Positions 36,243 through 46,699 of a stretch of DNA of 64,000 nucleotides are shown here, piece by piece (within the stretch, counting starts at the first letter, position 1; each line of letters starts with the position of its first letter). Source of the DNA: Sabethes cyaneus (Eukaryota; Arthropoda; Insecta; Diptera; Culicidae); NCBI RefSeq assembly GCF_943734655.1, contig NC_071355.1, positions 20,224,268-20,288,267 on the forward strand, given 5' to 3'. The position numbers were made by a program, and so were the translations under genes. The notes below the pieces were generated by a model, which worked only from the letters and a program-made list of their open reading frames with translations, made no database searches and was not told the DNA's origin.

Positions 36243-37592
36243 ATATAAAAATGAAATTCTGACTGTCTGTCTGTATGTTCCTTATAGACTCGGAAACTAC
36301 TAAACCGATCAGCGAGCAAATTTGTATGCAATAGTTTTTGCGGCCGAAGAAGGTTCTTATGATGGTAAGAGACCCCTCCCCCTAAGTGGTGGGGGGGGGT
36401 CTCCCATACAAATGAATCACAAATTTCTGCATAATTCTAGAACTAATCAAGCAAATGGAACCAAATTTAGCATGTGAGGGTTTTTGGAGGCAGAATTTTT
36501 CTGATAGTTTGTGACCCCTCCCTTCTCTGGTTTACAGCTCCGATTACAGCTTGGTTTGATCCATGGAATCCCCCAGCTTGGATAAAAGATTGCGGTACAC
36601 AACTTTTTAAGCGTTGTTTCCCCCTCATCTTCCGCTATTTCCCCTTCACGCCTGGTCTCAATCTGTTAGATCGTATCGACTCGTTGTTTCATTACTTTCT
36701 TCTACTGCTCCCTCAATTGTCAATTGTAAAATCTACCATTATAAAAACTTAATTGAATGCCTGACTTCATTGAAGGTCAAGATGAAAATCACGAGGTTGG
36801 ACTAAAAGAATGTTTAATGTGAAATTTCAACTGAATTTGAGCAAAATCGAATAGGGGAGGGGGCATATTGGGCCTATACAAATGAAACACAAATTTCCTC
36901 AAATCTGGAGAACTAATCAAGCAAATATAACCAAATTTGGCACGTAAGGGTTTTAGAAGGCAGGATTTTTTATGGCATATTGAGACCCCTTCCCTTTCTA
37001 AGAGGGGGGGCTCCTATACAAACGAAATGCAAATTTCCTCATAAATCTCGAACTAATCAAGCAAATGGAACCAAACTTGGCATGTGGGGGTTTTTGGAAG
37101 CAAGAATTTTTTCTATTGTGAATTGAGACCCCTCCCTTCTTTAGAAAGAGGGGGGCTCTCACACAAATAATGCACAAATTTCCTCATAACTCGAGGACTA
37201 ATCAAGCAAATGGAACCAAATTTGGCATGTGGGGGTTTCAGAAGGCAAGAATATTGTTTATGGTGAATTGAGACCCCTCCGTTTTTTGGAATGGTGGGCT
37301 CCCATACAAATATTACTCATTACTCGAGAATTAATCAAGCAAATGAAACCAAATATGGCATGTGGGGGGTTTCAGAAGGTAGGATTTTTTTCCATGGTGT
37401 ACTGAGACCCCTTCCCATACAAATGAAATACAAATTTCTTAATAAATCTCGAACTAATCCAGCACGTGGAACCAAATTTGACATGTGGAAGTTTTTGGAG
37501 GTGAGATTTTTTCTATGGTATACGGAGACCCTCGAAGCATGAGAGGGTTTTTGGAGGCATGAACTTATTTTATGATGGTTTGCGACCCTCAC
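36243..37592 (+). repeat. Tandem array of ~140-bp units (Helentron copy 2 interior)
   Basis: After a leader with CTGTCTGTCTGTATG and GACTCGGAAACTACTAAACC (36270-36310), about eight units repeat AACTAATCAAGCAAATGG, a stretch close to AAATTTGGCATGTGGGGG, and GAGACCCCT. They are the same units as at 3330-4010. The last unit is cut by the element at 37598. All open frames here are shadows. Confidence 0.9.
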
Positions 37593-38805
37593 CCCTGCAC
37601 TATGGGCCAGAAATTAAACGGCATGTCGCAGCTCAATGTGGTCTTCGGCAACTTTTTGAATGAAAAATTGATGCATATTTTAAGGGGTCGTTCAATATTT
37701 AAGCGTTACTTAAACAACAATTTAAGTGATAACTTTTTGAGTGAACTTTTCTTCACCTTTTAGGTTTCAAAATATTAAAGATAAACCAATTTCAAGTAAT
37801 TTTACTGAAAATATCAAACTTCTACCTTTTACCCATTTTCAGCAATAGATCTTTGCTTATAAACGACCCCTCAAATCACATTTCTTCTTGTAACATGTTT
37901 ATTTCAACAGACAGCTCAATGTGTTGTTCCAGAAAATATTTTCTACATAAAAGAGGAATATTTTTGCAGAAGGCTGTTTTGCTTTATTTGCATTAATTAA
38001 TAAGATATAATTGATTTTAGGTTAAAACCGTCTGATACAAAATCCGAATATCTTAGCCATCTGCAAGTATCTGCAATTAGTTTGCATACCAATTTGTAGA
38101 GAATTATTAAAGCTATCTGCCCAAATGTGTATTTCAGAGAATACCTGGGAATACCATGGCTGGGTATACCTGGGAATAGCGCGGATTTTTTTTTTCATAC
38201 ATTTTATAACTTAGTAAATATGCGTCCTAGCATCAAAAAGTCTTCACAGAAAATATGTATTTCAACATACTGAATAACTTTGTAGAACATTTAAAAGCAA
38301 TAAAATAATCGTGTGCAAAGTTATTGAGTGTAATTGATTTCTAAGTGCTCTTTTTTAACACATCATTATATTTCGCAACCGGTAAGAGATAGATAGTTAC
38401 TTTATTCAGCAAAGTTGCTTATTTTAGAATGTTCTGCAACTTTTGCAGAAATTTTTTTGACGTAGGACTACGTCTTACTTTAATAGGGTGGCACGTTGGA
38501 GAAGCAAAAATGACCGCGACACGACAAAGTGATAGATTTTGAACGCTTATAGCTCAGCCAATTCTGAATATATTTTTATGGTTTGCATACCATTCGAATC
38601 ACAAAATATCAGCCTTTTGTATAGTTTTTATTAGAAGATTGTATTTTGCATGTAACTTCTGGAATTTACACGTAAAGTTGAACAATTTTTCCAAATTCCC
38701 TACAGTATTCGTTCAATCGTCGCCATAGTTACCATATGAAATTGTTATTAATAACATACAATCAATTTAAGTGAGAAGTGAGTGATTTTGTGCATCTGAT
38801 TCTAC

Positions 38806-39096
38806 AATGTCTCAATTGTTTCAAGCAAAATATATGCGTAAATACCGCAAGCGAGTCCGTGAGCAGGCAGTAATAACTGGACCAGCAAGAGGCCAGCGTT
38901 GACGGCGGCAGAGCACTGTAAATTCTACCATTTGAGAATAAAAGGAAATCGTAGTGATGCAATGTATTCTGAAGTGGGCAATACATCGTTGGATGGTGCA
39001 TCGCACCAAATAGCTGGTCCCTCCAACGTTGAAGTGTTGCGTGAGGTGACCGCTCCGGCGCACGTTGAGGCCAGCGTATCGCCTAACGTAACATAA
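38806..39096 (+). pseudogene. Possible N-terminal remnant of the Helentron protein
   Basis: An ATG at 38806 opens MSQLFQAKYMRKYRKRVREQ, which has the basic RxxYRxRxR look often seen at the N-terminus of arthropod Helitron proteins. Stops and frame changes follow at once; a second open stretch (38899-39096) has no recognised motif. This is a tentative call. Confidence 0.35.
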
Positions 39097-39244
39097 CGTC
39101 CTATAGAAGCCGACAAGATGTAAAAATGTAGGGTACGGGATTAGTCATCAAACATTTTCGGCTTGTTTATGGATATACCATTCCATGCTTTCAACTTGCC
39201 GGATAGAATATTATAAAAAATAATGTAGGTTCAAAATATTAATA

Positions 39245-39711
39245 TGTGAAATACTCGCAACCTGTGCTTTATTATCATTGCTCAAATTTGAAAACGACTA
39301 CATTGGAAAGGTCTTGCGGGTCAAATCGAGGCCCGCTGTGTACTTTAAGCATGACGTTCTTCGGCCTGATTGGACACCTATTGAAAAGCGATCTGCAAAT
39401 ATTAAGCTAAGTAGTACCATTAAGTGCAAACGTATACAATTTCCTTTAGTAGGTGCGAATGCTCTTACTGTACACAGGAGTCAAGGCGGCACATTTTCTG
39501 AAATCGCATACGAGTATTGCAAGGGACAGGAACAGCAGTTGGTGTACGTGGGAATGTCAAGAGTTATATCGATTGAAGGATTGTACTTGACGAATAACAG
39601 AGGCATATTTAAGTTTTACCATGCCAAGGGAACTGCATCACCGAGAATCCAGGAATTACGGACGGAACTTAGGCGCATGGAAAACCACAAATTGGTTACT
39701 TTAGGTACTGA
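39245..39711 (+). pseudogene. Helitron/Helentron Pif1-like helicase, C-terminal part
   Basis: The open frame (ATG at 39278, but homologous sequence starts earlier) reads IGKVLRVKSRPAVYFKHDVL, then RIQFPLVGANALTVHRSQGGTF (helicase motif V/VI zone; the usual form is ITINKSQGxT) and QLVYVGMSRV (the final arginine-finger motif of SF1 helicases). Motifs I-IV are missing, so it lacks the Walker A ATP site and cannot unwind DNA. A MITE inserted at 39712 supplies the present C-terminus and stop. Parent role: unwinding during rolling-circle-type transposition. Confidence 0.8.
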
Positions 39712-39911
39712 CAGCCACGTAGCCAGAGATGGGGACCAGGAGCCCTATCTTGGCTCCTAATACATTATATGCAAATCTTGCTGCTTATAAATATAGTACA
39801 TCACAATACATTTAGTAGTATTGTAGTTCTAAACGAAAAATTATGCATATAAAACAGTTAAAATCAAAATTGGGCCCCCGGCCCCCCCCCCCCCTTCTGG
39901 CTACGTGGCTG
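39712..39911. mobile_element. hAT-like MITE, 200 bp, 8-bp duplication
   Basis: Ends CAGCCACGTAGCCAGA are perfect inverted copies over 16 bp. GGTACTGA flanks on both sides (39704-39711 and 39912-39919) as an exact 8-bp duplication, the hAT hallmark. The right half has a 13-C run. It interrupts the helicase pseudogene. Confidence 0.85.
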
Positions 39912-39949
39912 GGTACTGAAGTTCTAGAATTTATATCTAACGTAAGTCA

Positions 39950-40130
39950 TTTTGCTGTACTGCTGTACAGAGTCTAAACGCACGCACAGCAGATATTTCA
40001 ACCGAAGCGGTTCTCAGACAGGCAGATATCCTTGCGCTCAGCGAATCATGGATGGACAGTAATGAAGTTATTTCCATATCGACATTAGTGCCAGGAGCTT
40101 TTCCTTACCAACCGGTAAGGAGATGACACC
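39950..40130 (+). pseudogene. AP-type endonuclease domain fragment of the Helentron
   Basis: The plus strand reads SLNAHAADISTEAVLRQADI, then LALSESWMDSNEV and PGAFPYQP. This matches the start of an exonuclease-endonuclease-phosphatase domain (the ADILALSESW box carries the catalytic Glu; LINEs use LQE). In Helentrons this domain follows the helicase, which fits the position here. The downstream catalytic motifs are absent. Confidence 0.65.
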
Positions 40131-41545
40131 AAGTACCTGATTTTAACGGCTAGTAAGTTTCTGATTAGCCAAATCAATTTTTTTAATAATTGTTACTCTG
40201 TAGTGTTAATTCACCACTATCTTAACCAGAGATAATATGATTTCTTCCCTTGAACCCTTTAAACAATCCAGTTGAAATATTCGGACAAGCGACATCAACT
40301 CGATAATGTTGCCATTGGAAATCAGATGTAAGAAAAAGAATGTCATTTATGATTATACCATACAATACTTTAATTCACAGTGTCAAACAGAAAACTTAAA
40401 TTATCAGCATTATCATGATGTCTGATTTCGACCCCACGCTGCTCTAAATAACGGTTTAGCATGTGCCAGATTGCTTATAATTTACACGATGCGAAGTTCT
40501 GCAATATGTAATGTAATGTAATGCTTTTGTAATGCTAACACTATGCTTTTTCTCTACAGCACAAAGTAGCCAATCCAATCGTTTCAGTCAATTTTAAACT
40601 TTCAAAATGGTTCTTTTCAGAACCATCATAACTGTCAATGAAGAGTATTATGATTTCCATTAGCTATCAATTTTCTCATAAGTGTTTTTAGTAAGGTGTG
40701 TCTAGATGGGCAACTAGTGGCATGCAATTGTTCCTAACAGTTGCTGATGTTTCCAAGTAACTATGGCGACGTACCACAAATGTGCAGATGGCGACAGAAG
40801 CAACATTGAGCAAAAACTAGCAACATATCGCATTCCCAACGTAGCCAAAATTGCCCAAACGCACCTTTACATTAACTTTGCGTAGTCCTACGTTGAATAT
40901 GCGGTCGTGTCTTATACACAACCCCTCTGATTTTTTTTAAATATTTAAGAAAACAAAAGTTTGTATCACCCTAATAGGTGAATTCATGGTCACCCTAATA
41001 GTACAGGAAGATGTGCTATATTTCATTATTTTACTTCTTCGAAGACACCACCCTTGAAAAAATACACATTTTTCATCAGACGGGTTTTAGACTAAAAACA
41101 GTTATATCTTATTATAATTAATGCAGAAAAAGCAAAACAGTCTTGAGCAAAAATATTCCTCTTTTATGGCCAAATTTTGTCTAGAACATCACATTGAGCT
41201 GTCTGTTGAAATAAACATGTTACAAGAAATGTGATTTGAGGGGTCGTTTATAAACAAAGGTCTATTGCTGAAAATGGGTAAACGGTAGAAGATTAATATC
41301 TTCAGAAAAAATACTTGAAATTGGTTTATGTTTAATATTTTGAAACCAAAAAGGTGAAAAAGCTTTACTCAAAAAGTTATTACTTAGATTGTTGTTAAGG
41401 TAACACCCAAATATAGAACGACCCCTTCAAAAGATGCATCATGTTTTTATTCAAAAAGTTGCCGAGACCACATTGAGCTGAGACTTGCCATTTAACCGCA
41501 AATATATTTGTCCCGAAATTTTAATTTCTGGCCCATAGTGCCCTG

Positions 41546-42450
41546 ATAGGAAGAAATACAAATAAATACAAATAAAACAGAAATTTTTGCGTATGTGCCG
41601 TATTTTCTGCTATGTAACAAGCGGTAAGCTGTGAAAGTAAACTACACCCAAAACTTGAAACCATTACTTTAAAAGAAATAACGGAAAATTCTTGTTTTAG
41701 TAACAACATTGTTACTTAAAGGGTAATAGCGTTCGTCGCCGGTTGAATAATAACACATACCAATGCATATTGTATACATTATACAGTCGAACTTTCTGTT
41801 ATTTGCGCCTACACTTTCATCTACATTCGTAGCTTGCCTGTTGAATAGCACTCAATACAAAAACGTTGACTGTGAATGTGCGTATTATATTGAATTTGCT
41901 AACTGTATACCGTTTGCATCGGGGGACTAGCAGCCCTATTCCTTAGAAAACAACAGCATCCCAGCCCATGTATCGCAAGCCGTATACGAATTTGACTAAA
42001 CAATTATCCGATTGATTTGACGCCGATTTCTGCAATAAAAGCAACCAAACATCCATTTGATACTTGAACTAACAGGAACATTAGATCGGGAATGACAGAA
42101 AGTAACAGGAACAAATTTAAAAACGCTTACGATATGTTTGATGCTATGCGCAAAAGCTTTGCCTTCTACCAGCCCGCTGGTTTGTAATCGGAAAAGCGTA
42201 GTTGTATTGGTTTAGTCTGACAACTCATGCCGATACGAAAAAGAGAAACATGGTGGCCAAAACTGCCAGACTAAAATCAATTAATTGTCAAATATTTTGA
42301 AGGCACTGATTTTCGATTTGCATACATTTTTACAGCTAAATTTGTACAAAGTTTCATTGATAAACGAAGAATTGTAAGCAGCATTAGCTTCTGCCAAGGC
42401 AAAAAAAATGTTAGAGCGTATTTTTAAGTATCCGTTGGGGAAAAACTAAT
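41546..42450. other. AT-rich DNA, nothing recognised
   Basis: This is the right flank of the Transib-like element. The first bases (ATAGGAAGA) resemble the continuation of the array unit (GGTAGGAGG) seen at 3985-4010. No gene was found. Confidence 0.4.
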
Positions 42451-42453
42451 AGT

Positions 42454-42672
42454 GTTTTTGTTTTTGCTCAGATCCAACCTAGGTTCACCCTAGTTCCAAT
42501 CGAACGGCTGTCAAAACGTTTGTTTTCTCACTCAGGTTGAACTTTTTAGACCAGGTTCGCTCTGGGTTTTTTCACAGTTTCAACCCCGCTGTAAGCAATA
42601 CACGGACAACCCGAAAATATTTGTTTATTCAGTGGTCAAGTTGGAACTAACGCAGGTTAAAAAACAAAAACG
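42454..42672. mobile_element. Probable MITE, ~219 bp
   Basis: The left end GTTTTTGTTTTTGCTCAG and the right end (other strand) GTTTTTGTTTTTTAACCTG are inverted. The interior has repeated CAGGTT/AACCT words. The duplication is not clear. Confidence 0.55.
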
Positions 42673-43067
42673 GTATAACTAATATTCAGCCACATGCAAA
42701 TTTCTAATAATAAAATAAAACTAGCAGCTCTGGTCAGGACAATTTCTGCTTCATCTATAGGGTTCGTTTGCCAGTTATGGACCCTTTCCATATTATGAAC
42801 CGTTGTTTACAATATTACTTCTAGCTTAAAAATATTTTTGTAAAGATGCCACTCAAAACGGGACACTTTATTTTTATAAATTATTTCATGAATTCGATAA
42901 GCAAAGGAACGAATATCCACTCAATGATTAAACGATTTACGGAACCAAACATGCCACTGTTTGTAAACCTTTTCTATGTAAATACACTTATTTTTTAAAA
43001 GCCTCGTTATCCTTTTGTAAACCTCGAAGGTTCATAACAGCATAGCGTACAACTTAATAAGAAAATT

Positions 43068-43226
43068 CACGTAGCGTTTGCTATGTAGCGTATATGGTGT
43101 ATTGCGTATTTATACTGCCGCTACTCGCATAACAGTTCCATCTCCATAGAAACCGGAACTGTAATGCGAATAGCGGCAGTATATACATGGAATACACCGC
43201 TTACGCAATATATCAAACGCTACGTG
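43068..43226. mobile_element. Hairpin MITE with 72-bp arms
   Basis: The left arm starts CACGTAGCGTTTG and ends ATAACAGTTCC; the right arm is its imperfect reverse complement, separated by a ~15-bp loop. It is strongly palindromic and non-coding. Confidence 0.75.
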
Positions 43227-43935
43227 AATACTCCTAACATATTTATGAGAATTATGTAAGGCATGGTCAGTCAGTGTGAGGCATGGTTCATAATAGAAAT
43301 CAACTCAAGCATAAAAAGGTCCAACGCTGGTTAATATACCCTAACAAGAAACAAACGGAAAATACTGACGCAGGCTGGGAATGGATTAATGAACAGTGGT
43401 TTGGAAACTGGGAATTGGTTTTTAAAATCACAACTGCTTGTTCCTGGCGCTAATATACACATATAGCAGTGCCGCTAACAGTGAGTGAAGAATAGTGAAA
43501 TGAACTCGAATATCATACCAATACAGCTACAAGAATTAATCCGAAACTAACACATGTACAGCAGTTTGTGAATGTGCGGTTCACTCCAGCAACAAACACA
43601 TAGATGTAACTGTCATTTTGCTTGTTACTTTTAGGTTGTTACTCTTTTCGTCTAATGTACGGCCATAAGACGCAAAGAGCAATAGATTATTGCTCAAAAG
43701 TAACAAAATATTCCCTGTAAGTTTTGGGTGTAGTAAAACCTTCTCGGAGCAAAAACCAGTGAATCTACGCCGCTAACTTACGTGCTAGTTGCCATACATG
43801 TCAAAAGAGAAGGACCCCCGTCGACGTATTTTCAAAGCCACCATTGCATTCAATGTAGAATTGAAGCTGAACATTTTGCTCTTCTCTTTTAAGCATTCAC
43901 TTCAACAATGTCACTCACAGATTCTTATAAACATA

Positions 43936-45217
43936 GGGTAGATGCTCCATTAGTCGCGCCACTAAGCACAATATAACTTAAGGGGGCATAGTACTTTTTC
44001 AACTTAAAAAAATCGAAATTTTTTTTATTGATTATTTCGAAAGATTGACATTTTGACCATATGTGTTTCAAGTCATTTCCATGAATTCCAAAAATGGACA
44101 AAGTTACAGCTATTTGAACGCGCATGTCTGGAGCGATTACACAGCGAATAAAAACGTCAACGTCGTTTTTCTCGAAACCAGGTTTTGAAAGTCGGTACCA
44201 TAAATATCTCAAGAACGGCTCGAGCAATTCTCATGATTCTTTTTTTGTTTCAAAGCCAACAAAATTATCTAGTGTTTGACCCATCCTTTTTTTCGATATT
44301 TCAATTTTTGTAATTTTTAGAAATGTTTAAAGTCAATTTTTTCTACTAAAAACCTTACTTTTATGTTTGAATATCCGCCATTTTGTTATGCGTTCGAATT
44401 TTAAAAAAGGATGGGTCTAACACCAGATAATATACTTTCATGTCGTTTTGGAATTTTTCAATTCGAATAAGACCCCCAGCGCCAATCCATGGTACCGCAA
44501 ATCATGTTTTTTTCGAATGATCATGTTCAAGGAGCCGTAGGGGAAAGGGAAAGACGTTCACATATGCAAACAAAATTGTAAATATTAGTATATAATGCAA
44601 TGTTTAGAATGCAAAAAACCCGAATCGATTCGCTTTTCGCTTTATCGAGAAAAAAATATTTGAAATAAGGCAAAAAATATGGTGTAAAAAGTACTATGCC
44701 CCCTTAATTTTTCTTGTTTATTGAGGTATATGCTTCAATTAATGCTTGTGGGATATAAATTTATCAAAAATAAGGTATTTGTCACAAGGCAAGACAATTG
44801 ATTTCGTTGTACGAGAAGCTTTATGAAGAAAAAATCAATTTTCCGTTTCAATTATATTGTACCAACAGTTGCGCTAATGTTTCCTTAATTAAGTTTGGTG
44901 TTCCCTTAATTGTGTTATTCCATATACATTGCAAAGTTGCTAAGTGAAAACACATCGTAGCAAAACTATAGAAATGAGCCCCTATAGTTGTGCGCTCCAA
45001 CTGCGCGTATAGTTGCGTTAGATTTTGGAAAATTGGCATTTTAGCAAATAATGCTTTAATTTTAAATGGTGTAGCCTAATTACCAATACTTCTAAGAACC
45101 TGTTTTATATAATGAACGTAGTTGTTTTATCTAAAATGCTACGGTGACGAAAATATGCATTAATAATGAATAGTAGCGCAACTATTGGTACTACCACAAC
45201 TATTGGATCAACTACCC
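43936..45217. mobile_element. TA-flanked TIR element inside Helentron copy 2
   Basis: The left end GGGTAGATGCTCCATTAGT and the right end (other strand) GGGTAGTTGATCCAATAGT are inverted. TA is at 43934-43935 and 45218-45219. Removing it restores AAACATACATAAG, matching AAACATACATATG of copy 1. Partial relatives are at 49628-49700 and 53590-53745. It is itself interrupted at 43982. Confidence 0.85.
43982..44703. mobile_element. TTAA-flanked (piggyBac-type) MITE, 722 bp
   Basis: The ends GGGGGCATAGTACTTTTT are perfect 18-bp inverted copies flanked by TTAA (43978-43981 and 44704-44707), the target of piggyBac-type transposases. No transposase is present; the minus-strand open frame 43925-44227 crosses the boundary and is chance. 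Confidence 0.85.
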
Positions 45218-45301
45218 TACATAAGCTAGTCTTTGATCTAATGATCTGATATAGTTCTACGGCACCCTTTCGTACAACCCTTAGGGCTGTATACCCTGTA
45301 G

Positions 45302-46699
45302 CTTTATAGTTCTTGTCGCAATCTCATTGTTTTTTTTGTCGCCCCCTTCAGATGCCCAACATCGGAAGGACAAAAAGTTTATAAAGTATTTGTCATGGCC
45401 TGATATGTATAAGAAAATCAATCTAGTTTAAGTGATAGTTCAGATAACCCGGCTATATTAGATTTGGCAAATTTTAATTATATTAACAGGTGACTTTAGA
45501 CTGTGATAATTTTAAACAGTACTCGTATGGTCGTATATTTGCCCAAGTACAGCTTGTTATATCGTAACATTCTTGTTCAATTTAAAGCCCAGCTTTAGTT
45601 AAACTTGTATCAAATTTTCATTCATTATCTATTGATGAGCCTAATTTCTGTGAAATTTCAGCCAAATGTCTAAAAATATCTAGTATTATTTCTCTATTTG
45701 TTTTAAGCTGATACGATCGAAAAGGAATTTTTCAATAAAATCAGATGCTGGAATTTTTTTTACCGATAATTACTTGAGCTTGATTTCAATTATCGATTAC
45801 TGCATATAAAGTTCAATTTACTTATTCACCGTACAATTAAAAGGAAGTATCATTATTAAGATCCAATATAATGACGCACTGTAATTCACGATGAGTTTCA
45901 ATCTTTGCCGTTTGCAGTGTAAAATTATTAGTTTATGAATAACATGTAACTAACAAACTTTATCCGCGAAAGTGCATACTTTTGGCCTCGTGAAATATCT
46001 CCGAAAATATAAAATGGTGCTAGTTTTTCGTGGAGTCACTTAAACTTACCATGACCTTCTATTCGTTCAGTCTTCGTTTTCTAAGCCTCGGTAAATATCG
46101 GTGTATAACATTACAGGAAAATTCAAGAGAAACTTTGGGGGTTGAAATCGAACATTCAACATTGATGGTTAGTTACCTGATGCAACGAATTTTTTTGAAA
46201 CGATGATGTAGCTTCGCTCACCTGTGGGAAGACCAGCAAAATACAGCTTTCCCATAGTGAAAAATATACTCCGAAGTCCTCACCTGTTGCTTCTGAACGG
46301 TGATTCTTGATTTCACGTACTTGGGAGTCATCTTCAGGCCTTCAGGTTTGAAATCAACTAAACTATTTTCCTTTACAGAAGGGAAATAACACTTTTTAAT
46401 AAAATTTCAAACCTACATTTCATCCAAATGATTATTTGTACAAATTCACTTTCACTTATTAAAAAGACTTCCAGCTTGGACACAAAAATTTTCTAGAATG
46501 GTGAAAATTTTCGCCTCGGCTTGCTTCGATCTGTTGATTTCTTGTTACCATCGTTCCCTACCGTGGCAAGAGACCAAACGGCGACCGCTTGAAATTCGCA
46601 CATACGCCTGGCAGTGTTGGCAACTATTTAGGTCACGGGAGAGCAAAATTGTAATTTAAAAATTGATTAACTCAGACACAATCATATTTTCCCCTCAGC
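45302..46699. other. AT-rich DNA, nothing recognised
   Basis: No supported gene, array or inverted termini. Confidence 0.4.

Larger units (their letters stand above)
38459..40929 (+). mobile_element. Helentron-like element with Pif1-type helicase remnant
   Basis: The 5' end is GACGTAGGACTACGTC (38459-38474) after a T-run. The 3' side carries the inverted GCGTAGTCCTACGTTG (40880-40895), then a hairpin GGTCGTGT/ACACAACC (40903-40923), then CCTCTGA and a T-run. Between are a Helitron-helicase C-terminus (39245-39711) and an AP-endonuclease scrap (39950-40130). Known Helentrons encode Rep/helicase with an endonuclease domain, so coding content and termini agree. The Rep domain and most of the helicase are deleted. 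Confidence 0.75.
37598..41540. mobile_element. Transib-like element with long TIRs and 5-bp duplication
   Basis: Both ends read CACTATGGGCCAGAAATTAA inward, and the match continues about 440 bp (37598-38040 against 41085-41540), with TTTTGAATGAAA/TTTTTATTCAAAAAG-like and ACGACCCCTCAAATCACATT blocks. CCCTG flanks both sides (37593-37597 and 41541-41545). The copy-1 array at 3985-4000 shows an unoccupied CCCTG site. Termini starting CACWATG with a GC-rich 5-bp duplication are the known Transib signature; assignment is inferred because no transposase remains. A Helentron is nested inside. Confidence 0.65.
43770..45301 (+). mobile_element. 3' part of Helentron copy 2, interrupted by a nested TIR element
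   Basis: 43800-43935 and 45218-45301 together align with 4090-4342 of copy 1: ACGTATTTTCAAAGCC, ATTCTTATAAACATA, GTCTTTGATCTAATGATCTG, then the subterminal TAGTTCTACGGCACC and the hairpin TACAACCC/GGGCTGTA (45273-45291). The element between 43936 and 45217 is an insertion. Confidence 0.7.
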
